Below are positions 1 to 5,185 of a stretch of DNA of 13,737 bases, one piece after another (the stretch's first letter is position 1; each line of letters opens with the position of its first letter). Under the pieces are notes generated by a model, which did no database searches, was not told where the DNA came from, and saw only the letters and a list, made by a program, of their open reading frames with translations. Source of the DNA: Methanobrevibacter sp. (lineage in GTDB: Archaea > Methanobacteriota > Methanobacteria > Methanobacteriales > Methanobacteriaceae); contig JAGCLR010000066.1 of the NCBI GenBank assembly GCA_017646885.1, positions 1 through 13,737 on the forward strand, in the 5' to 3' direction. Made by a program: the position numbers and the translations under genes.

Positions 1-10
1 GCGATAATTG

Positions 11-41
11 CCACATAAGCCTATCAAATGGCTTAATGTGG
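11..41. other. Imperfect inverted repeat / stem-loop near left edge
   Basis: Arms 11-21 and 30-41 can form an 11-bp stem with a single bulged A (position 35) around an 8-base loop. A weak T-rich stretch (TATATTTT, 43-50) follows on the plus strand, so it could end a plus-strand transcript entering from the left. It could equally be a structural element of the genome end. Role not established. Confidence 0.5.
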
Positions 42-198
42 CTATATTTTCGGGGGGGCGCGTGTGTTTCCCTTTGCGCCCTTTGTTTCGTGCCTTAAAT
101 CGCCCCTTTTTGTGTTTTGGGCGCTTTTCGGCTTCTGATTTTGTTTTTATGTCCTTTAATTTTTCAAGATCTTTTTTTCTTTGTATTAAAAAAACATC
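42..198. other. Left non-coding arm, G-run and pyrimidine-rich
   Basis: This stretch has a run of seven G (52-58) followed by T/C-rich sequence. Two overlapping long-loop hairpins are possible on the plus strand: GGGGCG (55-60) with CGCCCC (101-106), followed by five T; and GCGCCC (76-81) with GGGCGC (119-124), followed by four T. They may be weak terminators. T- and A-tracts at 170-195 lie just upstream of the early promoter and could serve as an UP element. No convincing gene is seen; a start-less basic open frame on the minus strand is described in the findings. Confidence 0.4.
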
Positions 199-214
199 TT
201 TACAAAATATAAAG
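198..214. promoter_or_regulatory. Putative operator O-left (17-bp dyad)
   Basis: The sequence is CTTTACA-AAA-TATAAAG. The two 7-base arms are inverted repeats with 6 of 7 positions symmetric. A nearly identical copy lies at 9584-9600, differing only in the three central bases. Both copies cover the -35 hexamer TTTACA and part of the spacer of an early promoter, where a bound repressor would block RNA polymerase. The 71-residue HTH protein encoded at 9901 is the obvious candidate ligand (inference). Confidence 0.6.
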
Positions 215-227
215 GGGTTTATATAAT
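199..227 (+). promoter_or_regulatory. Sigma-A-type early promoter, left operon
   Basis: A -35 box TTTACA (199-204) and a perfect -10 box TATAAT (222-227) are separated by 17 bases. Transcription should start near 234, giving a leader of about 25 nt before the first small gene. T/A tracts upstream could act as an UP element. It should be read by the host RNA polymerase early in infection. Confidence 0.85.
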
Positions 228-257
228 AAGAGTATCCTATAAAATGGGGAGGGCTCG

Positions 258-452
258 ATGATGCAAGAAAAAATTTTAAAGGATCTAAAGAAGGGCGAAT
301 TCTTAAAGCGCAAAGCGGATGCTAAAGAAGTCTATATTAAGGGCGATTATGACAGAGCGACAAAAAGTTTTTGCTGTGTTGCCTATTCAGACATTAACAA
401 ATGGGTTTTTATCAAAGCTAATAAAAAAGTGTTTGTCGGTTTTACATTTTAG
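258..452 (+). CDS. Small conserved-looking early protein, function unknown
   Basis: This 64-residue basic protein is the first gene after the left promoter. A strong G-rich ribosome binding site (GGGGAGGG, 246-253) precedes a tandem ATG-ATG, so translation may start at 258 or 261. The N-terminal half is Lys-rich and contains an Ile-Lys-Gly-x-Tyr-Asp-Arg segment (residues about 27-32); the C-terminal half alternates hydrophobic and charged residues and ends in Phe-Thr-Phe, suggesting a small beta-rich fold. No signal peptide, membrane segment or cysteine cluster is visible. Its position matches the small right-end early genes of phi29-like phages, many of which modulate the host. I do not recognise a function. 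Its stop codon overlaps the AGGAGG of the next gene. Confidence 0.8.
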   Translation: MMQEKILKDLKKGEFLKRKADAKEVYIKGDYDRATKSFCCVAYSDINKWVFIKANKKVFVGFTF

Positions 453-465
453 GAGGTTTTAAAGT

Positions 466-825
466 ATGATTAACAAACAAGATTTAATTAAAAAAATTGA
501 AGCGCAAAAAGCGCGCAGTGCTTGGGCTCGCGGTGTTAAAGCTTACGCGCTCGAACTTTTGGAAAATTACGAAGGCGAAGAAGTGGGCGGACCTCTTCAG
601 AGTTTAGAAAATGCTCTATTGAATGGGGCGGAAAATTGGAAGGCTTACAGCTGGGGCGGTTGTTCTTTGATTTATGATCAAGACATCGCACAAAGATTAT
701 GCACGCCTTCAGAGTTGAAGATCACACGCAACGGAGAACGCAGACCTAATGCGCGCGAAGAGTGGCTAGACTGCCAAGCTAGAGCGCTTTATCAAGCAGT
801 CAGGATGATTTACAGGGCATATTAA
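466..825 (+). CDS. Early protein of unknown function, 119 aa
   Basis: AGGAGG at 451-456 lies 9 bases before the ATG, a near-ideal site. The protein is soluble and rich in Ala, Trp, Arg and Glu, with no membrane segment. Residues 1-45 look helical. A central Trp/Tyr/Gly-rich stretch (Tyr-Ser-Trp-Gly-Gly-Cys, about 61-66) and an Arg-Asn-Gly-Glu-Arg-Arg-Pro-Asn segment (about 88-95) look like conserved family signatures, followed by a helical C-terminus rich in Ala, Arg and Tyr. Proteins of this appearance occur in mobile elements of gut Firmicutes in my recollection, but I cannot name a family or activity. It sits in the left early operon, so a role in early host takeover or control is plausible but unproven. 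Confidence 0.8.
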   Translation: MINKQDLIKKIEAQKARSAWARGVKAYALELLENYEGEEVGGPLQSLENALLNGAENWKAYSWGGCSLIYDQDIAQRLCTPSELKITRNGERRPNAREEWLDCQARALYQAVRMIYRAY

Positions 826-908
826 AAAAGCCCTTTCTTAATGTCGCCCATGCTTAACGCGTGGAAGGTCGCAAGCCCTCAAAGACAGAGCGAGAAAAGG
901 AGTCTTTC

Positions 909-1148
909 ATGTTTGTAGAAGTCAGAAACAGCCACCCACGAGCGCAGGAGTTTATAAAGATCATTCAAGAGTTTTACGAAGGCGCAGAGGTCCGCGCTTA
1001 TGATGTGGCTACTTATGTATGCGTAGAAAATGAACAGATCATTAACTTTTTTTCAGGTGTGTTGCATGATGCTGTTTTGAAATTAAAAATTGATGGCGAG
1101 TTGTTAAGCTTTCCGCTTGATATGTTCGGCACAATTTATGAAATGTAA
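909..1148 (+). CDS. Small early protein, function unknown
   Basis: The start is placed at ATG 909 because AAAAGGAG (895-902) lies 6 bases upstream; an in-frame GTG at 861 has no ribosome binding site. The resulting 79-residue protein is mixed charge and soluble, with a likely helix at residues 8-24 (Arg-Ala-Gln-Glu-Phe-Ile-Lys-Ile-Ile) followed by alternating hydrophobic strands (Glu-Val-Arg-Ala-Tyr-Asp-Val-Ala-Thr-Tyr-Val), a helix-beta arrangement typical of small regulatory or anti-host proteins. No catalytic motif is visible. An 83-base gap separates it from the preceding gene and carries no convincing ORF or terminator. Third gene of the left early operon. Not recognised. Confidence 0.72.
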   Translation: MFVEVRNSHPRAQEFIKIIQEFYEGAEVRAYDVATYVCVENEQIINFFSGVLHDAVLKLKIDGELLSFPLDMFGTIYEM

Positions 1149-1166
1149 AAGGGGGGTGTTAAAGTG

Positions 1167-1334
1167 ATGATTTGGGCAGTTCGTATTAGGTGGCTAGACT
1201 ACAATAACAAGTGGCACAGACATACAACCAAATGGCACAAAAACTCAGGCGATGCATGGCAGGAAGCTGAGGCTTTTCAGCGATCCATTAAAAGCTATGA
1301 AAGTTCGTGCGGTCTAGTGCATAAAGAGGGGTAG
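1167..1334 (+). CDS. Very small Trp-rich early protein, 55 aa
   Basis: A short frame begins at ATG 1167 (or an immediately preceding in-frame GTG at 1164) and stops at TAG 1332-1334. A run of six G (1151-1156) serves as ribosome binding site. The product begins Met-Ile-Trp-Ala-Val-Arg-Ile-Arg-Trp-Leu, contains five Trp and four His, and is basic in its first half. It fills exactly the gap between its neighbours, with only five bases before the next ATG, which supports it being real. The initiation region (G-run, TGTTAAAG, start) closely resembles that at 1560-1574, as if the two genes arose by duplication of a translation-start cassette. Function unknown. Confidence 0.6.
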   Translation: MIWAVRIRWLDYNNKWHRHTTKWHKNSGDAWQEAEAFQRSIKSYESSCGLVHKEG

Positions 1335-1339
1335 TCAAA

Positions 1340-1570
1340 ATGAGCAGTTCAGAAGCTGAAGCAGTAACCAAAACTAAAGGACTAATTCTTGACTGTATCA
1401 ACCGCAACCAAAACGGAGACTATTATATTATTTTTAGAGTGCCTAATGTAGCTAGGGGGATGCATGGCAAGACTAAAGGTCATGTTGATGAAGTGCTTAT
1501 TGTAGGAGTCCCACAAGCCAAAATAGACTCCTTTCTGAGAGCACATTATGAAAGTGAAAGGGGGTGTTAA
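1340..1570 (+). CDS. Small early protein, function unknown
   Basis: This 76-residue protein has GAGGGG (1326-1331) 8 bases before the ATG. The first 12 residues are polar, followed by an alternating hydrophobic pattern (Gly-Leu-Ile-Leu-Asp-Cys-Ile, then Tyr-Tyr-Ile-Ile-Phe-Arg-Val) that suggests a small beta-barrel or beta-sheet domain, then a Gly/Lys-rich loop and a C-terminal helix. It could be a small nucleic-acid-binding protein, but no diagnostic motif is present. Its last codons contain the G-rich ribosome binding site of the next gene, so translation of the two is probably coupled. Confidence 0.7.
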   Translation: MSSSEAEAVTKTKGLILDCINRNQNGDYYIIFRVPNVARGMHGKTKGHVDEVLIVGVPQAKIDSFLRAHYESERGC

Positions 1571-1571
1571 G

Positions 1572-1712
1572 ATGCCATTCTTAGCAAGAGGTGTAACGGT
1601 GTTCGGAAGAAAAAACCGTTTTAAGACTTATCTATTTATAGATAGAGAAAAAGCCCACCGCTTTTGGCTAAAGTGTAAGCGGTTAGGCTTAGATGCTCAA
1701 TTATATTATTGA
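1572..1712 (+). CDS. Very small basic early protein, 46 aa
   Basis: A 46-residue frame starts at ATG 1572, one base after the preceding stop codon, with GGGGG (1560-1564) as ribosome binding site. The product is strongly basic (13 Arg/Lys) and begins Met-Pro-Phe-Leu-Ala-Arg-Gly-Val. The spacing, the good start region and the terminator just downstream support a genuine last gene of the left early operon. Its DNA also contains the hairpin that appears to terminate the opposing late operon (1646-1690), so the sequence is under double constraint. Function unknown. Confidence 0.6.
   Translation: MPFLARGVTVFGRKNRFKTYLFIDREKAHRFWLKCKRLGLDAQLYY
1646..1690 (-). terminator. Rho-independent terminator of the late operon (minus strand)
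   Basis: Read on the minus strand, AAGCC-TA-ACCGCTT (1690-1677) pairs with AAGCGGT-G-GGCTT (1663-1651): a 7-bp perfect inner stem plus a GC-rich outer stem. It is followed directly by a run of T (plus-strand A, 1652-1648). It lies about 55-100 bases past the stop codon of the fibre gene, as expected for the end of the late transcript, and inside the 46-residue early gene on the other strand. Confidence 0.7.
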
Positions 1713-1720
1713 GGGCTCGA

Positions 1721-1746
1721 GGGGGCTATTTAGCCTCCTTTGTTTT
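1721..1746 (+). terminator. Rho-independent terminator of the left early operon
   Basis: GGGGGCT (1721-1727) pairs with AGCCTCC (1732-1738) to give a 7-bp GC-rich stem with one G-U pair and an ATTT loop. It is followed by TTTGTTTT (1739-1746), a classical intrinsic terminator in the plus direction, nine bases after the last early stop codon. It insulates the early operon from the converging late operon. Confidence 0.8.
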
Positions 1747-2608
1747 AGTCATTATCAATTAATAAATCGCACACGATTCTGAAGTGTCTATCTTTAGTAA
1801 GACTATATGGGAGAGAGCTCGCATATCTAAAGATAATATCGTTACCACTCTTTAAAACAAACACGTTCTTGGTTTCGGTGGTGTAGTCATCGCCATAAAA
1901 AGTTACTTCTTTTAGTTCGATAATATTAGCGAATACAGGGTAAATTTTATCAGCGATCCAACTAGGCAAAGTAAAAGCTGATAAATTACTTTGACCTGCG
2001 ATTTCAGATCCATTTGCGATGCTACCTGCAAAAACCATCATTAAGTGCGAGCCACTTAAAGACCACTTACAGAAAGCGGATGTTAAGCCTGCAATATCAG
2101 AAGGGTTTCCATCATCTTCAACAAATCTTAAATGTCCATTTTGATCTCTAATAGACTCATATAAATTTAATGCACCTAAGTCATCACTGCTTCCATCGTT
2201 ATAATAGGCGATTAAATGAGCCGATGCATCAATTTCAAAGCTTGTTATTTCTCTGATCAAGCCTGCATCAATTTGGGTATGATCTGATAAATCAACAATT
2301 AAATGAGCGCTTGCATTAATATTAATGCCTGTAATGTATCTTAAAGCATTACTGATGTCTGTAAAATTAGGACCAACCATAAAGCCATTAGAAGTTACAG
2401 CTGAGACAGTGCCAACCTTAGAGTCAGCAAACAAAACTAAAGCACCCACTTTAATTTGTGCAGGCGAAGGGTTGATAATTGCAGACTTTGCTATTTCCGT
2501 ATTCGCCATAAAATCTGAGTCGCATTGGAAAGGGAGTGGGTTGTTGGCAAGAAGCCAAGCGACAGCTTCTTGTAAATTCATAAAACATTTGTCATTAATT
2601 CTAAGCAT
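1745..2608 (-). CDS. Receptor-binding fibre / head-fibre-like protein
   Basis: This 287-residue protein is the last gene of the late operon; AGGAG lies 7 bases before the ATG. Residues 1-50 probably anchor it. Residues 51-85 (Val-Gly-Ala-Leu-Val-Leu-Phe-Ala-Asp-Ser-Lys-Val-Gly-Thr) form a beta-type module common in phage fibre proteins. About 95-118, 124-147 and a degenerate 149-175 are short repeats built on the motif Ala-His-Leu-Ile followed by an Asp-rich turn (third copy Gly-His-Leu), as in trimeric beta-structured shafts. Residues 180-287 are a compact beta-rich head ending in Asp-Arg-His-Phe-Arg-Ile-Val-Cys-Asp-Leu-Leu-Ile-Asp, a typical tip of gut phage fibres. The likely role is host surface recognition. 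It could be attached to the head (like phi29 gp8.5) or to the tail (like gp12); the sequence does not decide. No lysin or hydrolase motif is visible. Confidence 0.7.
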   Translation of the reverse strand: MLRINDKCFMNLQEAVAWLLANNPLPFQCDSDFMANTEIAKSAIINPSPAQIKVGALVLFADSKVGTVSAVTSNGFMVGPNFTDISNALRYITGININASAHLIVDLSDHTQIDAGLIREITSFEIDASAHLIAYYNDGSSDDLGALNLYESIRDQNGHLRFVEDDGNPSDIAGLTSAFCKWSLSGSHLMMVFAGSIANGSEIAGQSNLSAFTLPSWIADKIYPVFANIIELKEVTFYGDDYTTETKNVFVLKSGNDIIFRYASSLPYSLTKDRHFRIVCDLLIDND

Positions 2609-2617
2609 AAAGATCTC

Positions 2618-3007
2618 CTATCTATATTTTGACTTTTTATTTATTTGAGCTTGTTTCGGATCATCCTTTTTTTGAGGAGTTCCTAGAATTTTTTCAATTT
2701 GTGCGGAAGCATTGGAAATTAAGAAAGAAGTTTCCTCTTCAGAAAGCTTTCTTCCTAGAGTCTTACTTGCATAATTGAGAGCATCATTTAAAACTTGGAC
2801 TTTCTTTTGTTCGCCAGAGCCTCCTGAAGCTTCTGCTAGGGAGATCCATTGAGGAAGTTGCTCAGCAATTAAGCCTAAGAGAATGTCTGAGAATGTATAG
2901 CCTTTTTTTCTTCTAGTCATTAAACCAATTATAAAAGAAACGATAAATAATAAGACAGAGGCTAATAACTGCCAATTTTGAATTAAAAAAGCTTTGATTT
3001 CTTCCAT
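2618..3007 (-). CDS. Holin-like membrane protein (LL-H holin type)
   Basis: The protein has 129 residues. A short N-terminal stretch leads into one strong membrane segment (about 12-30, Leu-Leu-Ala-Ser-Val-Leu-Leu-Phe-Ile-Val-Ser-Phe-Ile-Ile-Gly), then a positive Arg-Arg-Lys-Lys stop-transfer sequence. The soluble part has an amphipathic helix with Glu and Ala (45-60), a Gly-Ser-Gly-Glu-Gln-Lys-Lys turn and a helix ending in Leu-Ser-Glu-Glu-Glu, followed by a charged Lys-rich tail. This pattern matches the LL-H holin family, which forms membrane lesions at the end of infection. Its start overlaps the collar stop codon (TAATG). Holin is the best call, but a virion membrane-interacting role is possible. 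No endolysin gene is adjacent. Confidence 0.6.
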   Translation of the reverse strand: MEEIKAFLIQNWQLLASVLLFIVSFIIGLMTRRKKGYTFSDILLGLIAEQLPQWISLAEASGGSGEQKKVQVLNDALNYASKTLGRKLSEEETSFLISNASAQIEKILGTPQKKDDPKQAQINKKSKYR

Positions 3008-3582
3008 TATTCTTCATCCTCCACAACAAATAGTATAGGACATTGATCCCCAACAAAGCGAGAGAAACAATTCTTAAATTTATTTAAATATTCATCAGTT
3101 GCATCAACATGAAGATTAGCCCAAAGAATAGAATAAGCTTCCATCTTTGCTTTTTTGTTATTCGTAACATTCTGATCGTTGATATGTGTCAACTCTTCTA
3201 GCTCTTGGGTAGAAGGCTCAGTAGAAGGGTTAAACGCGTGATTATAGATTTGTTTAGCGCCCTGCAATAGTTCTGCTTCAGTTAAATCTCTAAGGCTCTT
3301 CTGAATGGCTTTTTTCTTCTCCCATACAGGACCATAGGTAGCTATGACAGACATAAGCTTCATTTTAAATTGAGTTATGTCAAAGTTTACAATGGGGTTG
3401 TTTCCATAACGCGCAAACAAAAGATAAAAGGTTGCTTGCACATTAGCATTGGTTAAAGGTAGAACACCACCTGAAACAAGAGTTATGAGGGCATCATAAT
3501 CTTCTTTAAATTCTTCGTAGCTAGAATAAACTTGTGCAAAAGTTTTTGTTGCATACTCAGGTCTTAATTCAGGGTAACTCAT
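3007..3582 (-). CDS. Lower collar (tail tube) protein, phi29 gp11-like
   Basis: The protein has 191 residues, shorter than phi29 gp11 (about 290). It lies directly after the portal and is coupled to it by an overlapping TAATG, with AGGAGG just upstream. Features I associate with the gp11 group in small podophages: a segment Asn-Val-Gln-Ala-Thr-Phe-Tyr-Leu-Leu-Phe-Ala-Arg-Tyr-Gly-Asn (about 47-61), a Gln-Phe-Lys-Met-Lys-Leu-Met-Ser helix, Gln-Lys-Ser-Leu-Arg-Asp-Leu followed by an Asn-His-Ala-Phe-Asn-Pro-Ser-Thr segment, and a helical C-terminus with an acidic tip. In phi29 this protein forms the tube between the portal and the distal knob. The shorter length suggests the loss of peripheral regions. 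The assignment rests mainly on gene order and these motifs. Confidence 0.75.
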   Translation of the reverse strand: MSYPELRPEYATKTFAQVYSSYEEFKEDYDALITLVSGGVLPLTNANVQATFYLLFARYGNNPIVNFDITQFKMKLMSVIATYGPVWEKKKAIQKSLRDLTEAELLQGAKQIYNHAFNPSTEPSTQELEELTHINDQNVTNNKKAKMEAYSILWANLHVDATDEYLNKFKNCFSRFVGDQCPILFVVEDEE

Positions 3583-4715
3583 TATTGTTCTCCTCCTGTT
3601 TGTGCAGGCTCATTGTAAGAGTCCACACCGCTATTTTCGCCTGCTTCGTTATTGTCAAACATATAGCCATCTCCATCTATATCAGAGCCTGTTACTGACT
3701 CTGAAGGCATACACCAAATAGAAGTGCCCCAAATAGAATTGACTATGTTACAGAAGTTTTGTCTTATTGCTAAGCCATCTTCATAAACAAGCCCAACAGT
3801 CGAAGTATTCATTTGTTGTTCTGTTTCTAGTTTATGCGCTTTCTTTTCAAAAAGTCCACCGTTTTCTAAGCCATAGGTAGAGAGTCTGAAGTTCTCTAAA
3901 GCTTGCATTGAAAGCAGATATTCTTGTGCTTTGCCAACAGGACCTTCAAAGAGTTCTTGAATTTCAATAGCAGATGTAATAGGAGTTGCAAGCTTACCTG
4001 TAAGAGCGCATTTAAGCACATCATTAACAGCTTGCACAACTTCGGCTTTCGCATCTGCATCCGCTACTCTCATGCCTTTAATACCTGTTGAGGCAATTAA
4101 GGCTGTTCTTAAAAAACATGGAATTTCAGCAATAGTTTCTAATAATGTATCGTTGACATCTGCACGAGGAACGATATTTTGACCGATTTGTCTTGAATAG
4201 TCCCAAAGAATAACAGCAGAGTTATAGAGATCTTCTTCTTTAAGTTCATCTAAAGGCTTAATAGCTTTGACAACATTAAGTCTAAGCATAGAAAGAAGAG
4301 ATCTTTGAGTTTCGTAAATTTTCTTTCTCTTTTCTTGTTCTTCTTTAGTGCCTTCAGTTCCGCTAGACATTGGAACAGGATGAATTGTATTGTATCTACC
4401 GTAAAAATCGATAGAGCCATCTAAAGCAAATGGCATGAAGTAAAATTCATCTAAATCTTTAAAATAGAAGAAACATAATTGACCTTTATAATAAAGCAGT
4501 CTTTCTAATTCTTCTGAAGAAATGTTGCATGGCAAGTTATACCATTTATATCTATTGACTGCATCTTGTTCATCGATGAGTCTCATAATATGCTTCATAT
4601 TTTTAAGCATTAAAACATTTTCCACCATACGAGATGGAAGTCCTGTTTTTTGGTCGATGCCTGCTTGTTTATATAAAGAAGGATCTATGAGTTGAGGACC
4701 TTTATTTTTTCCCAT
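3582..4715 (-). CDS. Portal / upper collar (connector) protein, phi29 gp10-like
   Basis: The protein has 377 residues against 309 in phi29 gp10. It should form the dodecameric DNA channel at the capsid vertex and the docking site of the packaging ATPase. Similarity to gp10 is seen at Trp-Tyr-Asn-Leu-Pro-Cys-Asn-Ile (58-65, phi29 has Trp-Glu-Asn-Leu-Pro-Pro-Thr-Ile), at the Phe-Tyr-Phe-Lys-Asp...Ala-Leu-Asp-Gly segment (83-100), and in the wing/stem region Tyr-Gly-Leu-Glu-Asn...Glu-Lys-Lys (281-292) followed by Glu-Thr-Glu-Gln-Gln-Met-Asn-Thr-Ser-Thr. An insertion of charged residues lies near 118-136. The C-terminus is an Asp/Gly-rich extension that contains Asp-Ile-Asp-Gly-Asp-Gly (345-350), resembling a calcium-binding loop. 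Start and stop overlap the neighbours through TAATG. Confidence 0.88.
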   Translation of the reverse strand: MGKNKGPQLIDPSLYKQAGIDQKTGLPSRMVENVLMLKNMKHIMRLIDEQDAVNRYKWYNLPCNISSEELERLLYYKGQLCFFYFKDLDEFYFMPFALDGSIDFYGRYNTIHPVPMSSGTEGTKEEQEKRKKIYETQRSLLSMLRLNVVKAIKPLDELKEEDLYNSAVILWDYSRQIGQNIVPRADVNDTLLETIAEIPCFLRTALIASTGIKGMRVADADAKAEVVQAVNDVLKCALTGKLATPITSAIEIQELFEGPVGKAQEYLLSMQALENFRLSTYGLENGGLFEKKAHKLETEQQMNTSTVGLVYEDGLAIRQNFCNIVNSIWGTSIWCMPSESVTGSDIDGDGYMFDNNEAGENSGVDSYNEPAQTGGEQ

Positions 4716-5185
4716 TACTTTTTACCTCCTTTAGATGCTTCCACTAAAGCTTGGACTCTTCCTTTGCGAGTTCCGCCTAAAGCCATAACTCTTTTAGCGA
4801 AGCCTTCTTCGTTGATAATGCGAGAAGATAAAGAGTCAGCTAATGCATCTTTTGATAATCTTTCAGCGATAGTAGAATATGAGCCTACATATTTGCCTTT
4901 TTGTCTAATCATACCAAAACCCTTAGTAGATAAGCCTAAAGAGCGAGCAGTCATAAAAGCTCTAGCGCTTTCAGGATCAGCGCCCATTTTAACTAAATCA
5001 GCTTCTAAGGCTGTTTCTTGTGCTTCCTTTTGAAGAGCTGACTCAGCTTCCGCTTGAGCCTTAGCCTCAGCGGATGCGTTTTCACTAGCTTGTCTTTCAT
5101 GTTCATAAGCTTTTTTGCCTGCTACCGCAACAGCAGTTGCAGTTCCTAAAATTTGATTAAATGCGCTTTGAATTGGTCCTGCCAT
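4715..5185 (-). CDS. Putative internal virion / DNA-ejection protein
   Basis: The protein has 156 residues and lies between the tail knob and portal genes, coupled to both by TAATG overlaps, with AAAGGAG 11 bases before its start. Residues 7-24 are small and hydrophobic (Ala-Phe-Asn-Gln-Ile-Leu-Gly-Thr-Ala-Thr-Ala-Val-Ala-Val-Ala-Gly), enough for membrane interaction. Residues 25-65 are a long Ala/Glu/Lys/Gln-rich helix, likely a coiled coil. The C-terminal half is basic with Gly-Lys turns, ending in Gly-Gly-Lys-Lys. The layout of a hydrophobic N-terminus plus a long Ala-rich helix is like minor virion proteins that accompany DNA into the cell, such as podovirus internal proteins and microvirus pilot proteins. 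There is no phi29 counterpart at this position that I recognise, so function is inference from composition and context. Confidence 0.5.
   Translation of the reverse strand: MAGPIQSAFNQILGTATAVAVAGKKAYEHERQASENASAEAKAQAEAESALQKEAQETALEADLVKMGADPESARAFMTARSLGLSTKGFGMIRQKGKYVGSYSTIAERLSKDALADSLSSRIINEEGFAKRVMALGGTRKGRVQALVEASKGGKK

Noticed and set aside
8..226. Forward open frame of about 72 codons at the left edge
   Set aside because: It begins with TTG without a ribosome binding site and runs through the strong early promoter and operator, so it is unlikely to be translated.
861..908. N-terminal extension of the third early gene from a GTG at 861
   Set aside because: No ribosome binding site lies before the GTG, whereas AAAAGGAG is correctly spaced before ATG 909; the extra residues are low-complexity and charged.
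841..918. 25-codon forward frame from ATG 841
   Set aside because: No ribosome binding site, overlaps the start region of the next gene, and shows no protein-like features.
2325..2648. Plus-strand frame opposite the fibre and holin genes
   Set aside because: Antisense to a well-supported gene, no promoter or ribosome binding site; a shadow of the coding strand.
4484..4498. Palindrome CTTTATAATAAAG resembling the early operator
   Set aside because: It lies inside portal coding sequence, has a different spacing from the two operators, and no promoter overlaps it.
4692..5033. Plus-strand frame opposite the internal virion protein gene
   Set aside because: Antisense shadow of an Ala-rich gene, no initiation signals.
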